Assembly: GCF_954871325.1 (NCBI RefSeq)
Contig: NC_088775.1
Span: 75,431,561 to 75,495,560 of the forward strand
DNA length: 64,000 nucleotides
Source of the DNA: Gordionus sp. m RMFG-2023
Taxonomy: Eukaryota; Nematomorpha; Gordioida; Chordodea; Parachordodidae
Reading direction: 5' to 3'
Below, one piece after another: positions 50,701-61,801 of this stretch. The position numbers were made by a program, and so were the translations under genes. Under the pieces are notes generated by a model. The model did no database searches. It was not told the origin of the DNA and was given only the letters and a program-made list of their open reading frames with translations. The first letter of the stretch is position 1. Every line of letters begins with the position of its first letter.

Positions 50701-53700
50701 TATTATGAAACCCTACAAAACTAATTTGAATGATAATAAATCAACTTTCAATACTAAATTATCAAAAGCCAAGTATCAATAGAGAGATGCTTTGGCATCA
50801 TGAGTGCCAAATTCAGACACCTATATAAACCATCAGAAACTAATATTACCAATACTATACAAATAGTAAAAGCTGACTGCTTATTGCATAATATTATAAT
50901 AGATCTTGAGGGAAATCATAGCATAAATCATGAACAATACCCAATACTCAATTTTACCCAATCTCAGTTCCAGCGATGGACTGAAAGCTCTAATAATATT
51001 AGAGAAACTTTTAATTTATTTGTAAATAATTATATGTAAAATTTTTACACATTAATTTTTGATTCCCATAATCTTATATTTCTTAATTCCCATAACCTTA
51101 TATCTCTTATGAATGTTTTAATTTGTCAAAGTTATATAATTTATTTATAAATATTCAATAAAAAGTGCAAATAAAAGTGTTTTTTTGATTACAATATATA
51201 AGTAAGTTATTTCTAATTAATTTAATGAGTAAGACAGTTATAAAATGACTAAATTTCACATAACCTTATATTTCTTAATTTCCATAACCTTATATCTCTT
51301 ATGAATGTTTTCATTTGTCAAAGTTATATAATTTATTTATAAATATTCAATAAAAAGTGCAAATAGTTTTGATTACATTATATAAGTAAGTTATTTCTAA
51401 TTAATTTAATGAGTAAGACAGTTATAAAATGACTAAATTTCAATAATTTTTATTATAAATAAATATACAAAATATGTTTAACATATTATGGTATTAAAAA
51501 TTAAGATATAAAAATATATAAAATATGTATAAAATAATTAAAAAAATACAGTATAAACTATACAAACATTTTTGTTATAAATTTTAATTTAAAATCAAAA
51601 ATTTCTTTTTCAGTCATAATATTAAATTGAGCTTGATATGATTTGAAAAAACCCATAATATTATGGGGATCATCTCCTTGGGATGTATGTTTGGCAGCAA
51701 AACCTATTTTAAAAATTAATAATTATTAAATATATAAATGTACCCCTAAATATCTCCATTTTTTCATCTTCATACTTCTTAGATTTTTTAGCTTTAGATT
51801 TAGGAGTATCTAAATTCTTCCTCTTTGAGCTAATGGATTAATATTTTCTTTATTAAAAGAATTGTCTAACTATAATTAAATTAATAATATAAACATAATA
51901 TTAATTTAACCTCTAAAATTTCTTTCTCATACATATATAGGATTAACAATATCAGTTAAAAGATCATGTGTATTTAACTCGTAATCCTAATATATAGTTC
52001 ATTATATAGATCTAATTTCATGTTATAATACCTGTGATTATATACATCCCAAGGAGATGATCCCCATAATATTATGGGTTTTTTCAAATCATATCAAGCT
52101 CAATTTAATATTATGACTGAAAAAGAAATTTTTGATTTTAAATTAAAATTTATAACAAAAATGTTTGTATAGTTTATACTGTATTTTTTAAATTATTTTA
52201 TATATTTTTATATCTTAATTTTTAATACCATAATATGTTAAACATATTTTGTATATTTATTTATAATAAAAATTATTGAAATTTAGTCATTTTATAACTG
52301 TCTTACTCATTAAATTAATTAATATATAATGTAATCAAAACTATTTGCACATTTTATTGAATATTTATAAATAAATTATATAACTTTGACAAATGAAAAC
52401 ATTCATAAGAGATATAAGGTTATGGAAATTAAGAAATATAAGGTTATGTGAAATTTAGTCATTTTATAACTGTCTTACTCATTAAATTAATTAGAAATAA
52501 CTTACTTATATATGTAATCAAAAAAACACTTTTATTTGCACTTTTTATTGAATATTTATAAATAAATTATATAACTTTGACAAATTAAAACATTCATAAG
52601 AGATATAAGGTTATGGGAATTAAGAAATATAAGATTATGGGAATCAAAAATTAATGTGTAAAAATTTTACATATAATTATTTACAAATAAATTAAAAGTT
52701 TCTCTAATATTATTAGAGCTTTCAGTCCATCGCTGGAACTGAGATTGGGTAAAATTGAGTATTGGGTATTGTTCATGATTTATGCTATGATTTCCCTCAA
52801 GATCTATTATAATATTATGCAATAAGCAGTCAGCTTTTACTATTTGTATAGTATTGGTAATATTAGTTTCTGATGGTTTATAAAGGTGTCTGAATTTGGC
52901 ACTCATGATGCCAAAGCATCTCTCTATTGATACTTGGCTTTTGATAATTTAGTATTGAAAGTTGATTTATTATCATTCAAATTAGTTTTGTAGGGTTTCA
53001 TAATAAAATCCATCAAAGGATAGGCATCATCACCTACAAATACATATACATAAAGTGCTATAATATCTGTAGATGGTAAAAAATTTGGATTGGGTATCTT
53101 GATGATTTTATTGATCATTCCTTCATAAAATAGGCTCTTTGAAAAGATACTTCTATCTGAGATAGACCCAGGAAAGCCAACTTCAATCAACATGAATCTA
53201 GAAAAGAATTAAAATCTAGAAAATATATAATTACCTAGCTCAATCATCTGAAATACTTGAATGACAATGGAGTTGTATTTTTTATAATTATAAAATGTGG
53301 AACCACTTTTTTTAGGTTGTTTTATTTTAACATGTTTTCCATCAATAGATCCTATTATATGAGGAAAACCTGATTTCCTGAAATATTCTGCTGAAATTTC
53401 AAGCATCTGTTCAACTGTTGGTAAACAGAGATGCTTGGGTTGAAGACCAATCCATATTAATCTACAAGTTGATGTAACTATTGTACTTACTGATGTTTTG
53501 CCAATCTTAGCATATAAAGTTATTTTTCTAAAGCTCATACCAGTTGTCAAATATCTATAAATATATAGATATTATATAAAAAAATAATCATCATACATGA
53601 GTGTTATATATAGTCTATGCTTCATACTGATAGAGTTTTTATGTATAACTATAGTGGTGTCTATAGATTCCAATTTTGTAAGAATGTAATTAAATGTTTC

Positions 53701-56700
53701 CACATGCATATGGAACATCTGACGAAATTTGTCAGGATATGAAGGAATACTATCAAATGTTCTAAAAATTTCTTGATCTCTAGAATTAATACATATAATA
53801 TAAATCATATCATATATACCGTCCTTATAAAAATCTATGCCTTCTTCTAAGCTCAGTCGTATCTTCAAACAATACAAAATAGAGAAATAGTAAATCATGC
53901 ATATCAAACATTTTAAAATTGAAAATAAATGTATGATTCGGGACATGTTTCGTATCTCGCAAAACTCGCTAAAGTTGTGCATTTCGCAAAACTTTTGCGA
54001 AATTATTTTTTTGATTTAGGACACGGCCTCATATATCTTCCCTATCTCTTCCCATTTTATTTTACTTGCTGCAGTGTCCCTATATTTGAGGTCGCTATTA
54101 CACCAAAGAAATCTATGAGGCTTTATTTTTTCCATCAATTGATATTCATTCGCCATTTTTATTCGCACAAATTGCAAAAGTTTAAAGAAAAAAAGATTAA
54201 AGTTTTACGAATCGTAAAATTTGTAAGAATCGTGTAATATGCGCAAAATCGAAAAAATCATTAGGCCAACATTTTAATTTTCCATTTAAAATGGCTTATA
54301 TTTTTTTTTTCGATAAACTCGCGCAAATTGCGCGAGATTATTTTTATGCAATTTTTGATATTTAGGACATAGTCTAAAGTGAAACAATCTGCAATATATT
54401 TTTATACCAACAATAAAATGTCATATATGTAATGTAATACTAAATTTCTATATTTATTTATTAATAAGCATTATATATCAACTTGTTAATAAAAATTTAT
54501 GATACTGAATAAAATATACGTTTTCTGATAAACTTTATTTTGTAAGAAAAAAATTTTAATTTTTTTTGCTGTTAAGATTGTTTATATTCAATAGACGTTC
54601 ATATTTTAGTATGAAAATCATCAATAGATGAACTTGATAAATTGGTGAAATAAAAGCTTTTAGAATTGGGTTATAGAGGGTTTTATTTTATTGGTTATGA
54701 AAGTAACATTTGAATTAAACTACATTTGTGTTGGATCATATTTTGGCTAACGGGTAATGGTAGATGATATAAATATATGGAAATACACCCGACCGAAGGG
54801 CTGGTCCAGTACAAAAAAATAATAGCACCTTTTTAGTACCCCCTTTTATATAAAACTTGTGACGCCCTTGCTTAATCATACAATACAACATCAGAACCAG
54901 ATGTTAGAAAATTAGCTAATAAAGTCATAATAATCGATATTCAGCTTCTTGGATGATAATCTCTTATTTATCAATCTGATTACATTCATTTGATACTAAG
55001 ATATACTGCTCATAGAGGTGAATGGTAAAAATTTTGGATAATTTTCAAAAAATGAAAAAGTCTTTCATATTAGATCTCACAACAGCCGATTCTTGAGACT
55101 CATGAAGGTAAAAATATATGTTCTGATCTTTATTATCTTATATGTTCTGTTCTTTATTATCTTAATCCGAAAGAGCAGCTAAAGGCTATTGATAACTTTG
55201 CAATCTAAGGCCCAACGAAAATACATTAGCTAATAAATCGTCGAAGCATTTTTTAATATAAAATGAACATTTTTGATAATTTTTCATATATTATTTAGTA
55301 AGGCAAAACTTATACTTTCTGATCCCCACTCTTGACTTGGAGGTGATAATAGAGCGATGATTTATTATTAATATGCAAAAAAATAAATAATACATATATT
55401 TTTCATATTTTTATATCAATATTTTTGCATGTTTGAATTTGATATGCAAATTTTATGAACATAAAATTAGATAAATAAAAAAATATTTGTTATATCGTAG
55501 CCTTAAGCAGGGAAAACTACTTTCTAGAAAAATAGCTAATAGTGCGCTACTTTTTCCCCAAATATTGCTAGCGAATGTTTAAAACACTAATTAATACCTA
55601 ATTAATATTCTAAGTTGCTTATTCGCGAATTCCATTTTAAGAAAACAAAGTATTAGCTCATGAAACAAGCTAACAGAAAGAATAAGATTGAAATATAAAC
55701 TTTTTTAAAGGTGCGACTTCAAGTGCCCCTTCATTCTAAGCGAAAAGTTTGAGTTACGGCCCTATATATATTGATGTCTCACTTTTTATTTTGATTTACT
55801 CTAATAATTTGTTTTATTTTAAATCAGTCAAAATCAATATTTCCAGAAAATTTTCGTAAACATCGTGGCCTTCTTAATTAATCGTTTTATTTACTAAAAA
55901 CGAATATTTAAGAATAAGATAAATTATTCATACTAATGTGTATTATTTATTCTTCAATTTTATATTACTATTGGCAAATTTCAATTTGATAGACCTTCTT
56001 AACTATCTTTAAAATTTTGCAGAATTATGACCTAAATATGTTGAAGGAAGATTTAGTTACGAATTATAATCGCAAAGATCTTGGCAACATCTGCTCGTTT
56101 TACCTCAAGCTAGAATCTAGCAGGTCATATCGCCAGGATGATTATAATCCTAACACGACATTTGATTTGATTCACTTATCCGGTTGCGAGTTCATAATAG
56201 AGAGATTGGGCGAATTGTTGATATTCAATATCTCCCCTTCCTCATTTTTCCAAGGTTTTATTATTTTTTTAAATTATAAAATTTGAAAGAATATAATATA
56301 AAAATGATGTTTCTGAAAAAATAGTGCTTATTTAATTTATGGATAGCTTCCAAAACCCTTCAAAATTTTGAAATTAGGAATATTTTATTCAAAAGTCGTT
56401 AGTTAATTAATAAAATATTCAAACACTCATAAATATCTAAAATGAATTATTTTTACTGTATAATTGCTACTTTTTCAATCTAGTTGGGTAATGGCTACCA
56501 ATAAGTTAATAAATCTACAGATGTATGCTGGTGAAAATCCGCTAATTGTTGAGGTGCGAGTTAATTTATTTATGCCTTTTTTGTAGTTGAGCTATATTTT
56601 CTAAAAAAAAACTCAAAGCTAAAGTGATAGTTCACAGCTAAAAACTAAGTTTAGTATAAAAGAGAAGCAATTACCCAACTATACTTTTCACAGATAAATT

Positions 56701-59700
56701 ATTGATAATTGGAATTTAGACTTGATTTCTGACAATTACAATTTAAAGTTTTTACTCTGAGGAAGTGTTGTTGTTAGTTTAGTTATATATAAAAAAAGTC
56801 TTTTATGTTTTATTATATTTATATTTAGCATTATTTTAAAATTGTTTACGTGTATTTTTTAAGTCATATAGCCGTGTCCTAGGTCGACTTATTACTTAAT
56901 AGCCGGCTATTTACATCAACTAAATAACCAAGAAAGAAAAAAAATTAAAAAATAACATCCAAAAAACGAGGATAAGATACGAAAAATAACAATGCCACCA
57001 AATACTTAAAACAAACCAAAATAGGGTGGCCTAGTTCAAAAGATTTTTAGCCTATGCTAAAAAGCAATTAAGTATCCAAATTAAATCGAACCATGACACA
57101 GCCTTTAGTCTAATTTTATTTTTTACCAAGCTACAAAATAAAATTATTTTTAAATATTTGTTTTTTGTTTGTTTGAAAGTCAACACACCCGCATACATAA
57201 CTTTGTTAGACACCTTGATCGATATGATAAAAATGGGAAACCAAGATGATTTAAAAAATTCAAAAACGGTGATATTAGATTTATGCTGCGGCACCGGAAC
57301 TATAGGACAATATCTGGCTAAGGTTTATTTTAAAAAATAATGTCATTTGAATTTTTAAGAATGTTAAGTTAACATATATAAAATGGATATTTAATAAAAA
57401 AAAATAATTTTAAAAAATATATATTATTCTTATTTATTAGTTTTATAAACATATATCGATTATCTTAAAAAATCTGAGATATATCTATTATTTATTAATT
57501 CAATGACGATTAATGAAATAATTGCCAAGTATACGAAAATTAATCCTTTGTGTTAGTATTTTATAGTGTTAGCGAAAAATCTTTGCTGGATAATATGATG
57601 TTAACGATTGTAAAATGTTCATTGGAAGGGTTTTAATTTTTTAAAAATATTTGCCATGTCTATTAATAAAAATTGTTATTTATAAAATCTACCATCTGAT
57701 TTCTTTTAAAATAGCATTTAGGATCATCCATTCATATTATTGGAATCGACATTTCAGCCTCATCTATACAAGATGCTGTATCTAATGCTTTTACCAACGG
57801 TATTATATTATCAAAATGTTAAATTTATTTTGCATTTATATGAACTCCTTATTTTTATTTTTTTTTCTTCATCGTTTAATGGCGGCTTGCAAGGTTTGCC
57901 CGGATAAGCTCTGACTCCTCTAATCCACTTTTTGCGGTCCTGGATCTTACTCAAGGCCTTGACCGCATGTATATCTCATCCCCGATCATCTTTCGTTCAA
58001 TGTGCCCAAAAATTAAATATATTGCTGTTTTTTCGTTACACATACACCTTATTATGATAATATTTAAAAAAATAAATAAAAATACATTTAGGTTTAATGA
58101 ATACCGAATATCATTGCGGGCCTGTAGAAGAAATATTACCATCAATTTTGACCATAAAATCACACAAAACGATGCTTTCAAAATATGGGATTACAAATTC
58201 TAATGTTACAAATGATGAGAATTTATCGTTGAATACAGGTAGAATAAACGTTATTTTTTAATTAGGACCAATTTTACTCATCATTCTGGTCTTATATCTC
58301 GATTTATAAATGGAAATGCATTTCATATTGATTTAATTGATTCATATGTGTGGTTATATGAATATATCCATGACCCTCTAAACACAGTCATTTTATTCAA
58401 TACAATAAGACATATTTGATCTTGATATAAGGACTATATTAATAGTTATGACGATTATAATGAAAGGGTAAATATTAGATTTTGTTCTACTTGTCAAAAT
58501 ATTTTCTAAGATGTTACGTTGCCGCCGGCGAAAGATACCCATAGCCCGGTGGTAAAATTTTTTAGATTCAGACAAAGCCTGTTGCGATCCAAATTTTAAC
58601 AAAGTTTATAAGCAATCTCATATTGCTTTTATTCTTTATCTTAATATGTATTAAATTTAAATAACAGTAATAACTTTGTCAATTTAATGATTTTTTGTAT
58701 TTATTATAAAATTTGATATGAAAATGGATTAAATATTTCCCACCACAATCAGTAGGAAGGAAATATAACATTTATATTATTAAAATACAATTTTTTTCTT
58801 CTTCTAATCTTAGAAAAGGAAGGAACTGATAATAGCTATAAAAGGTATATAGGAATATTAGACCCGCCTAGAAAAGGAGTAGGGCGTAAAGTGATAGACT
58901 CTATAAGAAATTTGGATAGCTTGAAACAACTTATATACATCTCTTGTGATATATCAGGTTTGAATACCGTTTTTTTAAAACTATATCATATAAGTTAAAT
59001 GTCGCCTTTTAGTTAATGGATGAATTAATACAAGTTTTCAATATTTTTAGTCTATTTTTCACTTAAAATTTTTATTTATTTAAAAAAAAACAGTAATTTA
59101 ATAATACTAAAATTATTTATTTATAAAATCGTTATTATAAATATCAGACTTGTAAAGATCAATCTTTTTTTTTATTCCAGCCAGAATTTAAACAAATTTC
59201 CGAGCTCAGTCGGATTTTTAAAAGCAAAAATTTTTGACCTTGCCCACTTTGTTTTAAATTTTATTATTTTAAGACTTTTAGTCCAGATGTGTGAAATTTT
59301 GTTATTTTAAATAATTTAGAGTTTATTTTATTATTTCAGATGGAAATTGAAAATATAAATAGTTAAATGAATTTTCAACGTTCCATTATTTAATTTTCAA
59401 CTGATTAATATAATTTATTTATTTTTTAAAACTCACTTAGCCTAATATAGTAAAATTATATTAAAAGGAAAGAGAAATAGGAATAAAACTTTCCTTCTTC
59501 TTGCCTTTCTTTTTAATGTAGATTTTTTTTTTATCATAACTTAATGTAGGCTAAAAAAAATCTTATTTATAAGGTATCGACCTCAAGTAGTAAAACTAGA
59601 TATTCAAAATATCAATAAATAATTTAAATAACTCATTGCCAACATCTTTCACAATTGAGAGTTCAACAAAGTATGTTATAAATACTTCCCGAATAACATA

Positions 59701-61282
59701 TTTGTACTGATAGGGATTTTATCAGGGCTGTGCCGATATTAAAATATGGTATGTGAATTATAGATCTGCAAAAGTAGTTCGGGCCGGGCTTATTTTTTTT
59801 AAAAAATCGGGTTCGGATATAATATTTTTTGAAAAAACGGGCCTTGGAAATTTTTTTAAATATATCTAAATTTATAAATTTAAGTTGAATTTTTATGTAA
59901 AATAAAAACATTTGATTTTATTTATAGAAACTAGATGCCATATAACATATGACTTTTATTTTGAGTAATTATAAAAATTAATTTCTATATTTAAATAAAT
60001 TCGGGCCGGTAAATTTTTTTTAAAAAAATTTCGGGTTCGGGCCAGCAAAACTTTTTTAAAAAATTTCGGGCCAGGCCGGGTTTGAAAAATTAGGCTCGCT
60101 GCAGATCACTAATGTGCATATCTGGAAATTGCCACAAGGTAGGCAGTAAATTTCTAATGCATAACCATCTTAGAATTTTATTATAACTAAAATAATTTTT
60201 CAAACAAAAATATTTTATGGGAGAGTTAGCATCTACCATTAAAATGAGCCTAGGTGTTGGATCGTTTTTTAATTGATTCAGAAATTTTTTTGGACCGGCC
60301 AATTTTGACGCCCTCTTATAATAATTTTGTTTTATATCAAGTTTTGATTTTATTTCAATATTCCAAGATGTTTATAAAAATTATCTGCCAATTCTAAATT
60401 ATACCCATTTATAAATTGCTCATTTTAATATCGGTATAGCCCTAGATTTTATATTTTGGGGGTTAACTTTTAACGCATATTTTTTATTGCAATTTTAATA
60501 TATTGACTATTGCGTATATTAGTCAAAAAATTTTTTACCCCTATACTAAACACCCTTTCAATAATAAATAAACTGATGCTTAATATAAATTAGATATAGT
60601 GAATATTCGTTAAAACAAACATACTACTTGAGCTCGTTAACTATAAAGCCATTTCCTGACAGAACGTTTTTTCAAATCGTTTAATTTTTTTTTATTTCTA
60701 AACAAAGGATACTAACTTGTGAGGCCATTTAATCGTTATTAAAATCAAGCCAGTTTGTTTTCTATTTACGATTAAAAATATAGTGATCCGGATTGTTTTT
60801 TTAATTATCATATTATATAAAAAAAAATTTTTTTTTTGATAATTATTCCCTTTATTACTACTATCAAAAAAAATAATATTAACAATTCGAAAAGTTAGCT
60901 TTTTTTGATGGTAACATTACCCAAAAACCGCTTTGAAAAAAAGTTATACTTAGAAATGGCCTACAAGTTTCTACTGTATATCATTTATTGAATATCAATT
61001 GCCAGATCCATAGATATATTTTGCACTTTAAATATTCCTTTTTTTATTAAATAACCTTTAACTTCTATAGGTGGAAATAACGATAAATTAGCCCGTTCGA
61101 ACCAATTAAATGGCGCCCTGAAAAATCTTAACGACCTAACTCGACAATCTAGCAAAAGATTACCAGGCCTTCGATTTACGATAGACCGTGTTGTTCCAAT
61201 AGATATGTTTCCGTTGACAGATAGATATGAAACGATCGTTCACATGAAGAAATTAATTCTCAAACTAAATAATTTTTTTTAG
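38732..61282 (+). CDS. TRMT2A: TRMT2A, tRNA (uracil-5-)-methyltransferase, complete 13-exon gene
   Basis: TRMT2A uses SAM to make 5-methyluridine at position 54 of cytosolic tRNA. Exons: 38732-38795, 38834-38957, 39000-39075, 39117-39165, 39212-39288, 40772-41074, 44577-44726, 56023-56254, 57180-57322, 57715-57799, 58092-58238, 58814-58957, 61071-61282. All joins are GT-AG, all phases agree, and the sum is 1806 nt (601 residues; human about 625). Residues about 16-90 form the RRM (FTSELYKIEIKNLPRFFG). Then come VVTPYWNISYLEQL, YRNKCEFTIG, GLWKTLSL, the SAM-binding LDLCCGTGTIG (about 391-401), ILDPPRKGVG (about 498-507), the nucleophile motif ISCD with Cys528, and the C-terminal DMFPLTDRYE. 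The usual SCN is SCD here. Introns 1-4 are 38, 42, 41 and 46 bp; introns 6 and 7 are 3.5 and 11.3 kb and hold repeats. The start ATG is the first in frame before the RRM. Confidence 0.93.
39289..40771 (+). other. TRMT2A intron 5, no internal feature seen
   Basis: 1483 bp between donor GTAATA and an AAG acceptor, AT-rich. An AG-GT pair near 39343 gives only a short open stretch unlike TRMT2A. Confidence 0.5.
41305..44490. pseudogene. Large inverted repeat holding old virus-like coding sequence, in TRMT2A intron 6
   Basis: The two arms (about 41305-42440 and about 43440-44490) are diverged inverted copies; the outer 340 bp of each are AT-rich, the inner parts are not. The 1 kb between them is single copy. 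On the minus strand the left arm and centre have coherent protein-like stretches (AEYTDKDIYRLGT, IYPAAGPLFNDIQTATP, GTQIGLSLVLEIRSWANEAG); the right arm carries the matching 3' part in reverse. GC is clearly above the surroundings. Family not identified. The composition and hydrophobic, Pro/Ala-rich style suggest a virus structural gene, perhaps of an RNA virus, but this is a guess. It is broken in many places and old. Confidence 0.45.
45612..45690 (+). ncRNA. tRNA-like sequence ahead of the LINE (possible SINE head or internal promoter)
   Basis: AATGGGTAAGATG resembles a polymerase III A box and GGTTCAATCCT (45665-45675) a B box, about 35 bp apart, as in tRNA-derived elements. No intact cloverleaf was found. 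It may belong to the LINE 5' region. Confidence 0.35.
45825..48742 (+). mobile_element. RTE-like LINE, inactive, in TRMT2A intron 7
   Basis: The first frame (45825-47666, 613 codons) begins with an apurinic-type endonuclease (LASLNIGTLKGKTRELA, CIQETKW, GGDLNAHVG, TQIDYIL), then a linker and the start of reverse transcriptase (SYLVPIFKNKGDPHNCQNYR). The next frame (47626-48219) has FGFMPGRSTID-like sequence, FLDLEKSFDRIP, HQGSALSPLLF and the catalytic FADDIVIL. A third (48153-48431) has YLGSTIQTNG and a fourth (48368-48742) the C-terminal RLRWYGHTMRRP and KRKRGRPKLQW. Three frame changes (near 47560-47630, 48160-48200 and 48400-48430) and no ORF1 make it inactive. This is the lineage whose endonuclease part is often mislabelled craniofacial development protein. 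It lies in the same orientation as TRMT2A. Confidence 0.88.
49898..51039 (+). pseudogene. Harbinger transposase (HARBI1-like), left arm copy
   Basis: Pieces in order: an N-terminal helical part ending ITLM (a 42-bp intron from GTATGATG to TTATAG fits here), then SFRKIALYAKIGKTSVSTIV, HIIGSIDRKHVKI (first catalytic Asp), VGFPGSISDRSIF (second Asp), FLGDDAYPLMDF, and ERCFG with the expected Glu. A 1-base frame change just before ERCFG (near 50780) separates the last part (50800-51039) from the rest. GSIDR replaces the usual GSIDG seen in the right arm. Confidence 0.8.
52667..53982 (-). pseudogene. Harbinger transposase (HARBI1-like), right arm copy
   Basis: Inverted copy of the left arm gene: GSIDGKHVKI, VGFPGSISDRSIF, FVGDDAYPLMDF, then the C-terminal part (52667-52906). 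It has the same frame change before ERCFG as the left copy. The two differ at only a handful of residues (for example NPNF for NSNF, IIALYV for IIAPYV). Confidence 0.8.
54029..54156 (-). pseudogene. Harbinger ORF2, N-terminal MADF-type domain fragment
   Basis: Starts MANEYQLMEKIKPHRFLWC and reaches KWEEIGKIYE, the pattern of MADF/Myb-SANT partners of Harbinger transposases. It stops where the inverted arm begins. A matching C-terminal part is visible on the minus strand of the spacer and left arm (about 51570-52000: SKKY-type basic tail, then MGFFKSYQAQFNIM). Confidence 0.65.
54879..56022 (+). other. 3' end of TRMT2A intron 7, no feature seen
   Basis: AT-rich, with a local repeat of TATATGTTCTG(A/T)TCTTTATTATCTTA at 55115-55160. 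No coding signal. Confidence 0.4.
57860..58040 (-). pseudogene. LINE C-terminal fragment in TRMT2A intron 10
   Basis: A GC-richer island. The minus strand reads IFGHIERKMIGDE and, after a frame change, AVKALSKIQDRKKWIRGVRA, the pattern at the C-terminus of non-LTR reverse transcriptases (GHxxR ... DRxxWR). No other part of the element is present. Confidence 0.5.
59723..60444. mobile_element. hAT-type non-autonomous element with perfect 8-bp target duplication, TRMT2A intron 12
   Basis: The left end CAGGGCTGTGCCGATATTA and the right end (inverse TAGGGCTATACCGATATTA) are flanked by GATTTTAT at 59715-59722 and 60445-60452. The same family as 8574-8791. It carries a second hAT-like insertion. 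Confidence 0.85.
59759..60111. mobile_element. Second hAT-like miniature element nested in the first
   Basis: The left end TATAGATCTGCA and the right end (inverse TAGTGATCTGCA) are flanked by ATGTGAAT (59751-59758) and ATGTGCAT (60112-60119), 7 of 8. The interior has repeated CGGGCC/GGGTTCGGGCC blocks separated by A/T runs. Confidence 0.7.
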
Positions 61283-61801
61283 AAATAGCGATGATTTAAA
61301 CATCAAATATTGATTAGATTAAATGATATACGAATAAAACGCAAAGTGGCATATTTCACTGTTTTAAAATTTTCTCTATTTTTTCAGAGTTTTGAAAAAA
61401 ATGTTTTTTTGCAAAAATATTTGAAGATTTTTATCCAATTTTACTTAAAATGCCAAAATCTTTCACAAGTAAATCTTTTGTAATTTTCATGTATAAAAAA
61501 ATAATTCAGAATAAAAAGAAAACTTCAATTTTTGAAGTGATAAAAATTTATATTTTTTAGCAATGTTTTTTTTTCTGTTAACAAAATTTAAAAAAAGATG
61601 ATAAAAACTCTAAATATTATTTTTTGTTTTATACAATTAAATGACAAAAATAAAATATACAATAGTCTGTAAATAATATTTCTTATTTAATAAAAAAAAT
61701 ATAATTATTTTATATAAAGCTAAAAATATTTATAAAAAATGTATAAATAAAAATAAATTATAAAAAGTATTTGGCACATTGTGATATTAACTAAAATCAA
61801 A
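61283..61801. other. Gap between the convergent TRMT2A and GIT stop codons
   Basis: 519 bp, AT-rich, shared by two 3' ends. AATAAA-type signals occur in both directions, too common here to pick one. Confidence 0.4.

Larger units (their letters stand above)
49678..54374. mobile_element. PIF/Harbinger transposon turned into a near-perfect palindrome
   Basis: Outer ends are GGCCGTGTCTTAAAT (49678) and, inverted, GACTATGTCCTAAAT (ending 54374), both flanked by TAA, the 3-bp target of Harbinger elements. The left arm 49678-51689 and right arm 52042-54028 are inverted copies, nearly identical, around a 352-bp spacer. The piece after the right arm, 54029-54374, holds the N-terminal MADF part of ORF2 and the original right end. 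Thus an inverted copy of the left 2 kb sits inside ORF2 of an otherwise normal element: ORF2 continues on the minus strand in the spacer and left arm. Both arms carry the same frameshift, so the transposase was already dead, or died, before duplication. Confidence 0.85.
49240..54870. mobile_element. Candidate hAT-like element enclosing the Harbinger palindrome
   Basis: The left end CAGGGGCATCTGGGTGCTTA and the right end (inverse CAAGGGCGTCACAAG) are similar, and both are followed inward by AGCACC and AGTACC motifs. Flanks ATTAATCT (49232-49239) and CTTAATCA (54871-54878) share the core TTAATC, 6 of 8. No hAT transposase is visible. Confidence 0.4.

Noticed and set aside
56471-56556. Acceptor-like CTAG followed by an open stretch and a GAG-GTGCGA donor-like site in TRMT2A intron 8
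   Set aside because: Exon 8 joins exon 9 in phase with no missing residues, and the encoded peptide does not resemble TRMT2A.
58393-58602. Minus-strand frame with FRRRQRNIL and a GC-richer patch in TRMT2A intron 11
   Set aside because: Could be a transposon scrap, but no recognisable motif supports a family.
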